A stretch of 64,000 bases of DNA from Tumebacillus permanentifrigoris (GCF_003148565.1 NZ_QGGL01000004.1:212332-276331), one strand, 5' to 3'; shown: positions 51,693-60,930, counted from the stretch's first letter. The notes: a model not told the origin generated them from the letters alone. Numbers and translations: made by a program.

Positions 51693-53048
51693 TTAGATTG
51701 CCTTTACCCTCGTCCATTTGCCGCTACTATACCGCCACACGAATAGAATCGCCTTGACGATCCAGTCAATAAACATCGCCACCCATGTGCCGAACATTCC
51801 CATGTTGAAGTAGACGCCTAGCAGATACGCCAAGGCAATCCGGCAGAAAAACATCGACAGAATTCCAACCATCATCGGGAATTTGGCATCACCCGCTGCA
51901 CGGAATGTCACAGGCAAGGTGTAACTCAGCGGCCAAATGAGTACGGTACCTACTGCATGCCACCAAACGATTTGTTTGGTCAATGCGGTTGCGGCCTCTG
52001 ACAATCCATAGACATGTAAGATCGTCGGGAGTAAAGCAAGCACCACTGCACAGCTTAGTAGATTTGCCACATACACAATCCCCATGATCTTTTTGGTGTA
52101 CTGCTTAACTTGTTCGTAATCTTCTGCGCCAACACATCTTGAGATGATAACCGTTAATCCAAGACCAATCGCCATACCCGGTAGCACTTCAAACATCACA
52201 ATGGTGCCTGACACCGCATTTGCTGCAATTGCGGCCGTACCAAACGTAGCGACCAGACTGAGCACGAGGATTCTGCCCAGATAGAACAACCCATTTTCCA
52301 ATCCATAGGGAACACCAATGCCTAAGACTTTTTTAATCATCGGCCAGTTGAAATTGTGTGTAAAACTTTTCCTGATATAGAGTTCTCGATTTTGGTTCAA
52401 AGCCAATGCGATGATCAGCACTCCAGCCGCAATTCGTGAGAGCAAGGTCGGGATCGCAACACCGGAAACTCCAAAGTGGAAGCCGTAAATCAGTATGGCA
52501 TTTCCTAGCGCGTGCGCGATGTTCATCGCCAGCATGATCTGCATGGGCAGTTTTGAATTCCCAATCGTGCGAAAGATCGCAGCTCCGGCATTGTAGAGGG
52601 CGAGGAACGGAATGGATAGCGCGGTAATCATGAGGTAGGTATCCGCATCCCTGCGTACTTCATCCGAAATCTGTCCGAACAAACCATTCAAGATAAACGG
52701 TTTTATCAAATAAATAATGACCATGATCCCGATCGAAACGGCTCCGACCAACCAGACCAGTTGAGTCACGGCTTCTCTTGATTCATCCATCTGCTTCCTG
52801 CCTACATATTGTCCTGCAATGACGGCGCCACCGGTCGCCAGAGCTGCGAACAAACTAATGAGCAGTGCCATGACAAAATCAACCAGAGACACACCCGATA
52901 CGGCTGATTCACCCACGTAGGCGACCATGATGGAGTCTGCCAATCCCACTAGATACTCTAAAAACTGCTCGATGATCAGCGGCAGAAATAAATGGAACAG
53001 ATCCCCGTTCGTAAATAGGTTTTTTGCCGCTACCAGTTTACGCTCCAA
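51693..53048 (-). CDS. MATE-family multidrug efflux transporter
   Basis: A 451-residue protein with about 12 membrane helices in two homologous halves (LFHLFLPLIIEQFLEYLVGL and VLGIGVPYGLENGLFYLGR start the halves). It exports cationic drugs or metabolites using an ion gradient. The start is TTG at 53048, because GGAGGG lies 6 nt upstream; a longer frame lacks such a site. It is divergent from a TetR gene, with a shared 260-bp control region, so the TetR is its likely regulator. Confidence 0.9.
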   Translation of the reverse strand: MERKLVAAKNLFTNGDLFHLFLPLIIEQFLEYLVGLADSIMVAYVGESAVSGVSLVDFVMALLISLFAALATGGAVIAGQYVGRKQMDESREAVTQLVWLVGAVSIGIMVIIYLIKPFILNGLFGQISDEVRRDADTYLMITALSIPFLALYNAGAAIFRTIGNSKLPMQIMLAMNIAHALGNAILIYGFHFGVSGVAIPTLLSRIAAGVLIIALALNQNRELYIRKSFTHNFNWPMIKKVLGIGVPYGLENGLFYLGRILVLSLVATFGTAAIAANAVSGTIVMFEVLPGMAIGLGLTVIISRCVGAEDYEQVKQYTKKIMGIVYVANLLSCAVVLALLPTILHVYGLSEAATALTKQIVWWHAVGTVLIWPLSYTLPVTFRAAGDAKFPMMVGILSMFFCRIALAYLLGVYFNMGMFGTWVAMFIDWIVKAILFVWRYSSGKWTRVKAI

Positions 53049-53167
53049 TCTCAACCCTCCAATATCCTCCAAATATGCTGATGTCTTCTCATGAAACAGA
53101 AGATGGGTCAACCAGTTGAATTGGCTAACCCATCGAAATCAGTCAGCTTGCTTATTCGAAATGACCG

Positions 53168-53196
53168 TTGACCATTAATGTACACCTGTCTATTAT
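53168..53196 (+). promoter_or_regulatory. Promoter of the tetR gene next to MATE
   Basis: TTGACC and TATTAT with a 17-nt spacer on the plus strand. Confidence 0.65.
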
Positions 53197-53205
53197 TATA
53201 TACAG
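53186..53205. promoter_or_regulatory. Operator-like inverted repeat between MATE and tetR
   Basis: A 20-bp inverted repeat of the form CTGTnTAT-N4-ATAnACAG overlaps the -10 of the tetR promoter in the divergent control region. Candidate TetR binding site. Confidence 0.5.
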
Positions 53206-53307
53206 ATCCATTGCGCATGCACTGGTTAATCGAACAGTATATGTGCATTACTGAACAAATCAATCGAATTTGGTCATTATCTTTAAGGAAATTGGGTGAT
53301 CCTCACA

Positions 53308-53853
53308 ATGTCTAAAGTGGATCGAAGAATCCTCAAATCTCAAGAAGCGATAAAAAAAGCTTTTCTAGAACTGATGTCTGACAAAAATTTTGATGACATC
53401 ACGATACAGGATATTTCCGACAGGGCCAATGTCAGTCGAGGAACCATCTATCTGCATTACGCGGATAAATTTGATCTACTGAACAAGCTCATCGGAGAAC
53501 ATATTAACGAAATGCGGAAAATTTGCCACTCTGCATCTGAATTGGATTATCACGAGGGGAACCTGCCCTGGTTCGCATACCTTGAAAGTCATTATCTATT
53601 TTTCTCGACGATGTTAGCAAGTAAGGGAGCCCCTTCCTTTCGCAGTCAGTTCACTGAGTTCCTGATCGAGGAATTCAAGGAGGAGGTAGATACAACAGCA
53701 GGAAAAAATCACGGACTACATGAAGATGTCCTCCTTCAATTTATTGTGACGTCTTACGTCGGGATCGTGGAATGGTGGATCACGAATGGCATGCCTCATC
53801 CGCCTCATGTCATGGCGGAACAAGTGGGGGTTTTGTTAGAGAGGAATCTGTAA
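53308..53853 (+). CDS. TetR-family transcriptional regulator
   Basis: A 181-residue regulator. ATG at 53308 has GGGTGAT about 7 nt upstream. Helix-turn-helix at the N-terminus (DDITIQDISDRANVSRGTIY, then LHYADKFDLL), C-terminal ligand domain of the type common in Bacillota regulators. It probably represses the divergent MATE gene and itself. The MerR gene follows after 15 nt and may be co-transcribed. Confidence 0.88.
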   Translation: MSKVDRRILKSQEAIKKAFLELMSDKNFDDITIQDISDRANVSRGTIYLHYADKFDLLNKLIGEHINEMRKICHSASELDYHEGNLPWFAYLESHYLFFSTMLASKGAPSFRSQFTEFLIEEFKEEVDTTAGKNHGLHEDVLLQFIVTSYVGIVEWWITNGMPHPPHVMAEQVGVLLERNL

Positions 53854-53868
53854 GGTAGGGGATTGAAA

Positions 53869-54336
53869 ATGGAAAAATCTTCGCAAGAACCTAAATACAC
53901 GGTAAAAGATATTGCAGAAATTACGGGATTAACCAAACACACCATCCGCTATTACGATGATCAGAACTTGATTCCCTTTGTCTCGAGGGATGATCGAAAC
54001 ATCAGGTTATTTTCTGACCACGATCTCGATTGGATCAAAATGGTTCACTCTCTACGTATCTCCGGTTTACCGATCAAAGAAGTGAGACATTATATTGAGA
54101 TGTGTTTGCAAGGGGACGAAACGATCCCTCAAAGGGCAGAGTTGATCGCCAAACAAGAAAAAGAACTTGAAGATAAAATTCATGAATACTACACGCAATT
54201 GATGCACATCAAACAGAAAAAAGCTTACTATCAAAGTCTTACTGCTGAGCAGCAAAAAGATAGTTGGAACCCAATGCACGGGTCAGATTGTGGCAATAAG
54301 TATGATATGCCACCGAACATAAAAGCAGCCCGATAA
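53869..54336 (+). CDS. MerR-family transcriptional regulator
   Basis: A 155-residue regulator. ATG at 53869 lies 6 nt after AGGGGA. N-terminal winged helix (YTVKDIAEITGLTKHTIRYY), then a coiled-coil dimerisation helix (about 85-130) rich in Glu, Lys and Gln, and a short C-terminal tail with one Cys. It is convergent with an Old Yellow Enzyme gene whose promoter has a 19-bp spacer and palindrome typical of MerR control, so that gene is its likely target. Confidence 0.88.
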   Translation: MEKSSQEPKYTVKDIAEITGLTKHTIRYYDDQNLIPFVSRDDRNIRLFSDHDLDWIKMVHSLRISGLPIKEVRHYIEMCLQGDETIPQRAELIAKQEKELEDKIHEYYTQLMHIKQKKAYYQSLTAEQQKDSWNPMHGSDCGNKYDMPPNIKAAR

Positions 54337-54377
54337 TTCGTGGTATAAGATAGGGAATAGGTATTGGCTTACGAACA

Positions 54378-54417
54378 AGGGCAGTCAGGGACTTGATTTT
54401 ATGTCCCCGACTGCCCT
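54378..54417. terminator. Bidirectional terminator between merR and OYE genes
   Basis: 15-nt arms AGGGCAGTCaGGGAC / GTCCCcGACTGCCCT (one mismatch), placed between two convergent genes. Confidence 0.85.
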
Positions 54418-54437
54418 TTCTATTTAGCTTCGGTTCC

Positions 54438-55559
54438 TTAATCTCGGATCGGGAACCAACCTGGTGTGTCCCGAATGGCTTCCCAAAGTTTTTCCGGAAT
54501 ACCAAGTTCACGTAACTTTGAGATTCTCAATTCTGTATCGATCTGATCCTCGCGCCCATCAGCGACCATTTCAACCCATTCTGGATTTATGATTAATGAT
54601 TTACCCAAGGCCAGCAACGGCAGACCTAATTCAAAAGCTTGTAATGCGTCATTTGGTGTTTTGATCGAACCGGCAGCGATCACAGGAATTTTTCCATTCA
54701 CTCGTTCAAGGATTAGTTCCATCCGGCTTTTTTCAGATTCACCGTCTAATGGCTTTGCGAAGACATCATCTAACGATGCGTGCACGTAATCTAAACCCTG
54801 TTCGACAAGTCGATCAATTAACTCATACGTATCTCTCATTCGTAGTCCCCCTTCTTTGTTTTCTTCAGGGGAAATTCTATATCCGAGAATAAAAGGTTTT
54901 GTGGCATGTTCTTTACTTACTTTTTTTATTTCTTCGACAATTGCCAGAGGAAACCGCAAACGGTTTTCAAGCGATCCTCCCCACTGGTCCGTCCGCTGGT
55001 TGGACATCGGAGAATAGAAATTCTGAATTAAAAATCCATGTGCACCATGAATTTCGACACCATCAAATCCCGCTTCAATTGCTCGTCTCGTGGTTTCACC
55101 AAAGGCGCGAATCATATCCAGAATCTCTTCGTGCGATATCGCCCTTGGTTCAATCATGCCTGGTGTTTCTGACGTGACTGTGCTGGCGCTGACGACATCC
55201 ATGTTAGGAACAAGTTCGGGAACTGCTTTACTTCCTGCATGGAAGATTTGAAGCACTGAAACATTTCCACTGCGTTTCGTCACGTCAGCCAGATTTCTTA
55301 AACTTGGAATGAACTTATCATCGTATCCCGCAAATTCATTCGAAAAACCTTGCCCATTCGGGGTGACATGAGTACACCCCGTAATAACGAGCCCGACTCC
55401 GTTTACTCTGCTGCTGTAATACTGTACTTCATCATCAGAAATCGTAAGGTCATCATTACTGGACCAAGTTGTCATGGGTGCCATGACGAAACGATTCTTA
55501 ATGCTAACTCCATTTGGGAAAAGGAAAGGCTCGAATAACTTGTTGTATTTACCGTTCAC
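54438..55559 (-). CDS. NADH-dependent flavin oxidoreductase (Old Yellow Enzyme family)
   Basis: A 373-residue TIM-barrel FMN enzyme. The start is GTG at 55559, 9 nt after AAGGAG; the TTG three codons upstream abuts that site. Features: FVMAPMTTW (FMN phosphate side), GFDGVEIHGAHGFLIQNFYSP (His pair binding substrate), SPMSNQRTDQWGG and GKSLIINPEW. It reduces activated C=C bonds of enals, quinones or nitro compounds. The promoter has a MerR-type layout, so induction by electrophiles through the neighbouring MerR is likely. Confidence 0.9.
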   Translation of the reverse strand: MNGKYNKLFEPFLFPNGVSIKNRFVMAPMTTWSSNDDLTISDDEVQYYSSRVNGVGLVITGCTHVTPNGQGFSNEFAGYDDKFIPSLRNLADVTKRSGNVSVLQIFHAGSKAVPELVPNMDVVSASTVTSETPGMIEPRAISHEEILDMIRAFGETTRRAIEAGFDGVEIHGAHGFLIQNFYSPMSNQRTDQWGGSLENRLRFPLAIVEEIKKVSKEHATKPFILGYRISPEENKEGGLRMRDTYELIDRLVEQGLDYVHASLDDVFAKPLDGESEKSRMELILERVNGKIPVIAAGSIKTPNDALQAFELGLPLLALGKSLIINPEWVEMVADGREDQIDTELRISKLRELGIPEKLWEAIRDTPGWFPIRD

Positions 55560-55597
55560 GTTACACAACTCCTTTTATTGATTGACCAATGTCACGT

Positions 55598-55628
55598 AGT
55601 TTACCCCTTCGAGTGCACTCGAAGTCAA
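55598..55628 (-). promoter_or_regulatory. MerR-type promoter and operator of the OYE gene
   Basis: TTGACT and TAAACT are 19 nt apart, the over-long spacer typical of MerR activation. The perfect 18-bp palindrome CTTCGAGTGCACTCGAAG (55607-55624) fills the spacer. Confidence 0.8.
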
Positions 55629-55685
55629 ATTTTCAAAAAATACAGTGCCAACGCACATTTCAAATGGCGGAAAAATCGGACATGC

Positions 55686-55717
55686 AAAAAAAGGGTCCTA
55701 CTAAGTAGGAGCCCTTC
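55686..55717 (-). terminator. Terminator after the DHA2 transporter gene
   Basis: The stem GGGCTCCTACT / AGTAGGACCC is followed by TTTTTTT on the minus strand. Confidence 0.88.
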
Positions 55718-55751
55718 AGATCGTATTCAGAAAACCTTTTCAAGAATGATC

Positions 55752-57248
55752 TTATACTTCTTTGAGCACAGCCTTCGTCAAGTCAGCAGGGCTCTCTTCG
55801 TCAGAGGCTTGTTTTACCTTTTTGAGGAAGAAGGATAGCAGCAAACCGAGGATACAAATTCCGACGACCACCAGATAGGCATCCGAAATTCCCTGAATGG
55901 AGGCTTCCTTGATCAGTTGCGCTTGCGTCGAAGTCTTCGCGATGCCAGAGGCGACCATGTCCTGCAGATGGGTCTTGGTACGGTCCGACATCACGGTCAC
56001 GAGGAGCGAAGTCCCGACGGCACCGGCTACTTGGCGAATCGTATTGCTGATCGCGGTTCCGTGTGCGTTCAAGCGCTGCGGCAATTGATTCAAACCGGCA
56101 GTCTGCAAAGGCATCAAGAGCAAGGCCATCCCGATGCGGCGACCCGTGGACAAGAGCAGCAGATAGTTGTAACTCGTCGAGTCCGTCAAGTCCACAAATC
56201 CAATCGTGGTGCCGATGATGATGACCATCCCGACGATCGACAGCCACTTGGCGCCAAAGCGGTCAAACAGCTTGCCGGTCACCGGCATCAGTAAGCCCAT
56301 GATCAGCGCGCCTGGGAACAGGAAGAGGCCCGCTTCCAGAGCTGTGTATCCGCGGATGTTCTGGAGGTACAGAGGAAGCAACATCATATCCGCATACATC
56401 GCCATGGTCACCACTATGTTGATGAGGGTCGTGAGCGAGAACATGCTGTACTTGAACGCGCGCAAGTCAAGCAACGGAGTTCGCGAGGCCAACTGTCTCC
56501 AAGACATGAGGGCGAGTGAAACAACGCCTACAGAAATCGTACTGAGAACTTCATTGCTCGACCAACCAAGGCTTCCGGCGCGGCTGAAGCCGTACAGCAA
56601 CGTCCCGAACCCAATCGTGGAGAGGATGACACTGAGCAGATCGAGTTTGGTTTTGATCCGCTCAGACACGTTTCTCAGATACATAAAGCCCAGAATGATG
56701 ACGATGATGACGAACGGAATCATCCCGTAAAACATCATTTCCCATTTGTAGTTTTCGAGAACGTAACCGGCAAGGGTAGGGCCGATCGCCGGGGCAAAGA
56801 TGATGGCAAGACCGACCAGCCCCATAGCCCCGCCCCGTTTCTCGGGAGGGAAGATCGACAGGATGACATTCGTCAGCAACGGCATGATGATACCAGCGCC
56901 TGCAGCTTGGATCAAGCGACCGGTCAATAAAACGGGAAAGTCGGTCGCGATGGCTGAAACGATCGTTCCGATCAGAAAAACAACCATGGACGTTTGAAAA
57001 AGTTCACGCGTCGTGAACCGTTGCATCAGGAATGCGGTGATGGGAATCAAGACCCCGTTGACCAGCATGTACCCGGTTGTCAGCCATTGTGCCGTTGCAG
57101 CTGTGATGTTAAAATCCACCATCAGCTCAGGAATGGCGACGCTCATGAGCGTTTGGTTCAACGTTGCGAGGAAGGCCCCCAGAATCATGATGAACATGAG
57201 CGGGCCTTTTTTGATTGAACCGGTGGTTGCGTTTATTGTACTACTCAA
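55752..57248 (-). CDS. DHA2-family (14-helix) MFS drug efflux transporter
   Basis: About 498 residues with 14 predicted helices, the EmrB/QacA layout. Motif A-like LMQRFTTRELF follows helix 2, and the motif C region GPTLAGYVLENYKW is in helix 5. It expels drugs or toxic metabolites by proton antiport. The start is taken as TTG at 57248 with AAGGGA 9 nt upstream; a GTG at 57269 lacks a ribosome-binding site. It lies 70 nt downstream of a TetR gene on the same strand, which probably controls it. Confidence 0.88.
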   Translation of the reverse strand: MSSTINATTGSIKKGPLMFIMILGAFLATLNQTLMSVAIPELMVDFNITAATAQWLTTGYMLVNGVLIPITAFLMQRFTTRELFQTSMVVFLIGTIVSAIATDFPVLLTGRLIQAAGAGIIMPLLTNVILSIFPPEKRGGAMGLVGLAIIFAPAIGPTLAGYVLENYKWEMMFYGMIPFVIIVIILGFMYLRNVSERIKTKLDLLSVILSTIGFGTLLYGFSRAGSLGWSSNEVLSTISVGVVSLALMSWRQLASRTPLLDLRAFKYSMFSLTTLINIVVTMAMYADMMLLPLYLQNIRGYTALEAGLFLFPGALIMGLLMPVTGKLFDRFGAKWLSIVGMVIIIGTTIGFVDLTDSTSYNYLLLLSTGRRIGMALLLMPLQTAGLNQLPQRLNAHGTAISNTIRQVAGAVGTSLLVTVMSDRTKTHLQDMVASGIAKTSTQAQLIKEASIQGISDAYLVVVGICILGLLLSFFLKKVKQASDEESPADLTKAVLKEV

Positions 57249-57284
57249 TTCTTTCCATCCCTTCCACACCTAGAGTCTAGTTTG

Positions 57285-57307
57285 ATTGATTGTTTGTTTG
57301 TTTGTTG
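57285..57307. repeat. Tetranucleotide tract between tetR and the MFS gene
   Basis: GATT-GATT-GTTT-GTTT-GTTT-GTTG tract in the short gap. Slippage here would change spacing between the two genes; too few units to claim phase variation. Confidence 0.5.
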
Positions 57308-57316
57308 TCAGCAGAC

Positions 57317-57931
57317 TTAGAACCCGTTTCGCAAGTAGTGAAACGTATTGTCCAGATACTGATCGAACGTCATGGCCTTAGCGGTTTCGTCCTCCGATTG
57401 ACCGGGAAGCAACACGTTGATGCTTCCATCGAGCAAGGGCGACATGGCCCCAAAAACCGCGCCGACGAGCAGATGGGTGTATCCCTCGGGGTACTTCCCT
57501 TGGGATAAGTTCCTCAAGGTCTCCTCTGCCGCCGTTTGCATACGTCGGAGAATGCTCAGGATGTACGGCTCCAGCGTAGGATATTGCTTGGCAAGGAGGA
57601 TGAGTTTGCGCATCCTCCGGAGATACTCTGCGGTCAGTTGCATTTTCATCAACAGGTACATGATGTCTAGCGGGGTGGAGCCATCGGGCAAGTCATTGAG
57701 CAGAGACACGGCTTCCTCGACGTTCTGGAAGGACTCAACGGCCGTCGCCACGGCTTCCTCCTTGCAGGAGTAGTAGTTCGCGAACGTTCTTCTGGAGTAC
57801 CCGGCGCGTTGTACCACATCCTCGACGACAAAGCCGTCCATGCCCCGTTCCAGTGCCAGCTCGAACGCCGCGATGGCCAACCCCTGTGCAGTCGCTTCTC
57901 TCTTGATCCGACGCAAGCTAGGTTTGTTCAT
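57317..57931 (-). CDS. TetR-family transcriptional regulator
   Basis: A 204-residue regulator. N-terminal helix-turn-helix VVEDVVQRAGYSRRTFANYY with YSCKEEAV following, typical of TetR. ATG at 57931; GGAGG lies about 15 nt upstream, longer than usual. It is co-directional with and upstream of the DHA2 pump. Its promoter overlaps two copies of a TTGC-N7-GCAA motif, a likely autoregulatory site. Confidence 0.87.
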   Translation of the reverse strand: MNKPSLRRIKREATAQGLAIAAFELALERGMDGFVVEDVVQRAGYSRRTFANYYSCKEEAVATAVESFQNVEEAVSLLNDLPDGSTPLDIMYLLMKMQLTAEYLRRMRKLILLAKQYPTLEPYILSILRRMQTAAEETLRNLSQGKYPEGYTHLLVGAVFGAMSPLLDGSINVLLPGQSEDETAKAMTFDQYLDNTFHYLRNGF

Positions 57932-58005
57932 GAGTCGATGGATAGCCTCCTTTTTACGTGTTGATGGCTGGGTAATCGTGGTGATTTGTGGTTCTGCTAG
58001 AATCT

Positions 58006-58051
58006 AGAGTAGCACATACTTGCACTTTGGGCAATGTTGCACTTTAGGCAA
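58006..58051 (-). promoter_or_regulatory. Promoter and double operator of the tetR-MFS unit
   Basis: TTGCCC and TACTCT with a 17-nt spacer. Two direct copies of TGCACTTTRGGCAA (58021-58034 and 58038-58051), 17 bp apart, overlap and flank the -35. The rest of 58052-58211 shows nothing I can support. Confidence 0.6.
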
Positions 58052-58211
58052 AAATGCATGATGGGCAACGATATCTTATTAACATTGACTCCCTCTGCTC
58101 CATAAAACCGGAGGTCTCCCTTTTTTTTGCGGTCCCGACGCTTTTCTCCTGTACTTTTCCTCCAGACTCGTGATAGTCAGGCAACCAAGTATCCGGATTC
58201 AGGATGCGAAA

Positions 58212-58245
58212 AAAAGGAGTCAGGCCATGTCGCCTGACTCCTTTT
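58212..58245 (-). terminator. Terminator after the aldo/keto reductase gene
   Basis: Perfect 14-bp arms AAAAGGAGTCAGGC / GCCTGACTCCTTTT, followed by T-run on the minus strand. Confidence 0.92.
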
Positions 58246-58255
58246 GTCATGGTTG

Positions 58256-59239
58256 TTAGCTCCAACTCGATAGCAGCGTTTCCCCGCGGTCGGTTGCAGG
58301 TTGAGGAGAAACCGAAAGGGCAGAGATTTCATCTCGCCATTCGGAAGTCATGTCCACATCTGCAGCAGCCAGCGCATCCTCCAACTGTTCTACATTTCTG
58401 GCTCCAAGTATCGGAGCTGTGATCGCCGGATGGGACATCGCCCACGCGACGGCAAGCGTTGCTGGATTGATGCCGTGTTCTGCGGCATAGGCGGTGAATC
58501 GTTCCGCTACGACATAGTTCATCTCCTCGGCATAGCGGTCGGTGTATCGCTTTTCTTCCACGAGTCGTCCTTGGCCGGGTCGTTTGTTCACGCCGTATTT
58601 GCCGGTCAAAAGTCCGGCTCCCAAGGGACTGTAGGAAATCACGCCGACCTGTTCGGAAGCGGCGAGCGGCAGAATTTCCACTTCGGCTTGGCGTTTCACC
58701 AAGCTGTACATCGGTTGGATCAATTCAAAGCGGGCCAGTTGTTCCTTCGCCGAGACCCCCAAGGCTTTGGCGATCTGCCAAGCCGCCCAGTTGCTGACCG
58801 CCGGGTAGAGGATCTTGCCTTGTGCTTGCAGGTCGTCCAACGCACGAAGCGTTTCTTCCATCGGGGTGTTGTCATCGAACATATGCACGAAGTAAAAATC
58901 CAAGCGGTCGGTCTTCAACCGACGCAAGCTGTTTTCCACTTCCAGCATGATGTGACGGCGGGAGAGGCCCCTCGCGTTGATATCGGCTCCCGTCGGGTAA
59001 TAGACTTTGGAAGCGAGGACGATCTCATCCCGGCAATCGGCGATGCACTCGCCCAGGATTTCCTCCGACCGCCCGAAGCTGTAGACATTCGCCGTATCAA
59101 AAAAAGTAATGCCCGCTTCCCGACAGCGCTTGAACATCGCCTTCGAGGTTTCCACGTCGGCGTTCCCGCCAAACGACATCGTGCCAAAACACAAATTGGA
59201 GACCTGAATGCCGGTCTTGCCTACTGTACGGTATTCCAT
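58256..59239 (-). CDS. Aldo/keto reductase
   Basis: A 327-residue NADPH-dependent TIM-barrel reductase. The catalytic tetrad is visible: Asp and Tyr in FFDTANVYSFGRSEE, Lys in LASKVYY, His in YFVHMFDD. It reduces aldehydes and ketones in the cytoplasm. It follows the alcohol dehydrogenase gene by 15 nt, so it is the second gene of an operon under the MerR-type promoter at 60347-60377. Close to the AKR11/YajO-like group by length and motifs. Confidence 0.92.
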   Translation of the reverse strand: MEYRTVGKTGIQVSNLCFGTMSFGGNADVETSKAMFKRCREAGITFFDTANVYSFGRSEEILGECIADCRDEIVLASKVYYPTGADINARGLSRRHIMLEVENSLRRLKTDRLDFYFVHMFDDNTPMEETLRALDDLQAQGKILYPAVSNWAAWQIAKALGVSAKEQLARFELIQPMYSLVKRQAEVEILPLAASEQVGVISYSPLGAGLLTGKYGVNKRPGQGRLVEEKRYTDRYAEEMNYVVAERFTAYAAEHGINPATLAVAWAMSHPAITAPILGARNVEQLEDALAAADVDMTSEWRDEISALSVSPQPATDRGETLLSSWS

Positions 59240-59254
59240 TTGGAACCCCCCACC

Positions 59255-60310
59255 TTACAAAGTCGAGACATCAATCACAAAGCGGTACCGCACATCGCTT
59301 TTGAGAACCCGCTGATACGCTTCGTCCACTTGGTCGGCGCTGATGACTTCAATTTGCGGGGCAATGCCGTGCTCGGCGGCAAAGTCGAGCATCTCTTGCG
59401 TTTCTCGAATCCCTCCGACGAGCGAACCGGCGATGCTACGGCGGCCCATGATCAAGGAAAACACATGGTACTTGTCTGGCTCGGCCGGTGCGCCGACATT
59501 GACGAGCGTTCCGTCGATGCGCAGTAGCGACAAGTACGCGTCCACATCGAGATTCGCCGACACGGTATTCAAGATCAGGTCAAAACGGCCCGCCAACTCC
59601 GTGAAGGTTGCGGGGTCGCTGGTTGCAAAGTAGTGGTCCGCGCCAAAGCTCAGGGCTTCGTCTTTTTTATTCAGAGAGCGGCTGAGGACAGTCACTTCAG
59701 CACCCAGAGCATGCGCAAATTGAATCGCGAGGTGGCCAAGCCCGCCCATGCCGACGATGGCGACTTTCTTGCCGGGGCCTGCGTTCCAATGTTTCAGCGG
59801 AGAGTACGTGGTGATGCCAGCGCACAGAAGCGGGCTTGCCACGTCTAGAGACAACGCATCCGGAATGCGGACGACGAAGCCTTCTGTGACGACGATTTTT
59901 TGGCTGTATCCGCCGTAGGTGGGGTTGCCGTCGTAATCCAGCGCGTTGTAGGTGGAGACGACGCCTTTTGTGCAGTATTGTTCTTCCCCGCTTAGGCAGT
60001 ATTCGCACTCGCCGCAGGAATCAACAAAGCAGCCCACACCGACGCGGTCACCGACTGCAAATTTGGTCACTTCTGAACCTACTGCCGCCACGACGCCGGC
60101 GATCTCGTGACCCGGAACCATCGGGAAGATGCCTTCGCCCCACTCACCGAAGGCGCTGTGGATATCGGAGTGGCAGATGCCGCTGAACTGAATGTCGATC
60201 AAGAGATCGTGCGGACGCAGAACTCTGCGCTCCAACGTGGTACGTTCAAATGGTGCAGTTGCACTCGCAACGCTCAGAACCTTGGTAGTTGTCGTATGAT
60301 TTTGGCACAT
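59255..60310 (-). CDS. Zinc-dependent alcohol dehydrogenase (YahK/CAD-like)
   Basis: A 351-residue medium-chain dehydrogenase. Catalytic zinc site GICHSDIH and PGHE; structural zinc Cys set [15 protein letters not shown]; Rossmann motif [11 protein letters not shown], then [10 protein letters not shown], which favours NADPH. It reduces aldehydes such as cinnamaldehyde-like compounds. ATG at 60310 has GGAGGAG upstream. First gene of the MerR-controlled operon with the aldo/keto reductase. Confidence 0.93.
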   Translation of the reverse strand: MCQNHTTTTKVLSVASATAPFERTTLERRVLRPHDLLIDIQFSGICHSDIHSAFGEWGEGIFPMVPGHEIAGVVAAVGSEVTKFAVGDRVGVGCFVDSCGECEYCLSGEEQYCTKGVVSTYNALDYDGNPTYGGYSQKIVVTEGFVVRIPDALSLDVASPLLCAGITTYSPLKHWNAGPGKKVAIVGMGGLGHLAIQFAHALGAEVTVLSRSLNKKDEALSFGADHYFATSDPATFTELAGRFDLILNTVSANLDVDAYLSLLRIDGTLVNVGAPAEPDKYHVFSLIMGRRSIAGSLVGGIRETQEMLDFAAEHGIAPQIEVISADQVDEAYQRVLKSDVRYRFVIDVSTL

Positions 60311-60346
60311 GTATGTTTTCTCCTCCTGTACTGTGTGTCTGTGTAA

Positions 60347-60377
60347 AGCCTACAACTTGGAGTCGACTCCAAGTCAA
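60347..60377 (-). promoter_or_regulatory. MerR-type promoter of the adh-akr operon
   Basis: TTGACT and TAGGCT with a 19-nt spacer filled by the 20-bp perfect palindrome ACTTGGAGTCGACTCCAAGT (60355-60374). One of three such promoters in 2 kb. Confidence 0.85.
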
Positions 60378-60392
60378 CCCCCTCAATCTATT

Positions 60393-60428
60393 AAAAAACC
60401 AACTTCCATATCTGGATGGAAGTTGGTT
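60393..60428 (-). terminator. Terminator after the merR gene
   Basis: 12-bp arms AACCAACTTCCA / TGGAAGTTGGTT then TTTT on the minus strand, 3 bases after the merR stop. Confidence 0.9.
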
Positions 60429-60431
60429 TCT

Positions 60432-60827
60432 TTACTTGGGGGTCGTTTCTTTTTGGGGACGAAGTTTCTCCGGCAAGCAAACTTCTGTATAATGCTCCAC
60501 TTTGTGCTCAAGAACCTTGTGCGCGGCCTGCAATTCCGCAATCTTGGATTCCAACAGTTCCTTTTGCTCCGTCAGCAACACCAGTCGTTCCGAAGCGGCG
60601 TTCGGGTCCTTTTCCAAGCTCAGACTCAAGTAATACTTGATGACCTCAAGCGACATGCCTGCTGACTTCAAATGCGTAATGAAGACCATGAGCTCCAGAT
60701 CATCAGCCCCATAGACCCGTCGCCCGCTCCTGTTTCGTGTCGCCCGCGGCAGCAGGTCGATTTTTTCGTAGTACCGAATCGTATCTTCGCTGAGACCTGT
60801 TCTTACTGCCGCTTGCTTGATCGACAT
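60432..60827 (-). CDS. MerR-family regulator (AdhR/NmlR-like)
   Basis: About 131 residues. Winged helix MSIKQAAVRTGLSEDTIRYY, then DLLPRATRNRSGRRVYG and a long coiled coil ending near Cys (TEVCLPEK). ATG at 60827 fits the usual MerR N-terminus; the frame is open to a GTG at 60845. It sits between the adh-akr operon and the SDR-MFS unit, and its own promoter has the same palindrome as theirs. It is therefore the likely activator of all three, sensing reactive aldehydes, perhaps through Cys (inference from AdhR/NmlR). Confidence 0.9.
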   Translation of the reverse strand: MSIKQAAVRTGLSEDTIRYYEKIDLLPRATRNRSGRRVYGADDLELMVFITHLKSAGMSLEVIKYYLSLSLEKDPNAASERLVLLTEQKELLESKIAELQAAHKVLEHKVEHYTEVCLPEKLRPQKETTPK

Positions 60828-60880
60828 TGCCTCCAAGTTGAGCACCTCTTTTCTAGGAATCTACAGATCTATACACGGCA

Positions 60881-60911
60881 ATCTTATAACTTGGAGTTGA
60901 CTCCAAGTCAA
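60881..60911 (-). promoter_or_regulatory. MerR-type promoter of the merR gene
   Basis: TTGACT and TAAGAT, 19-nt spacer, palindrome ACTTGGAGTtgACTCCAAGT (60889-60908). Suggests autoregulation. Confidence 0.83.
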
Positions 60912-60930
60912 CCCCGAAGTTCTGCCGGAA

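Noticed and set aside
51351-51746. 131-codon plus-strand ORF
   Set aside because: Overlaps the MATE gene end and better protein-like frames on the other strand; no ribosome-binding site.
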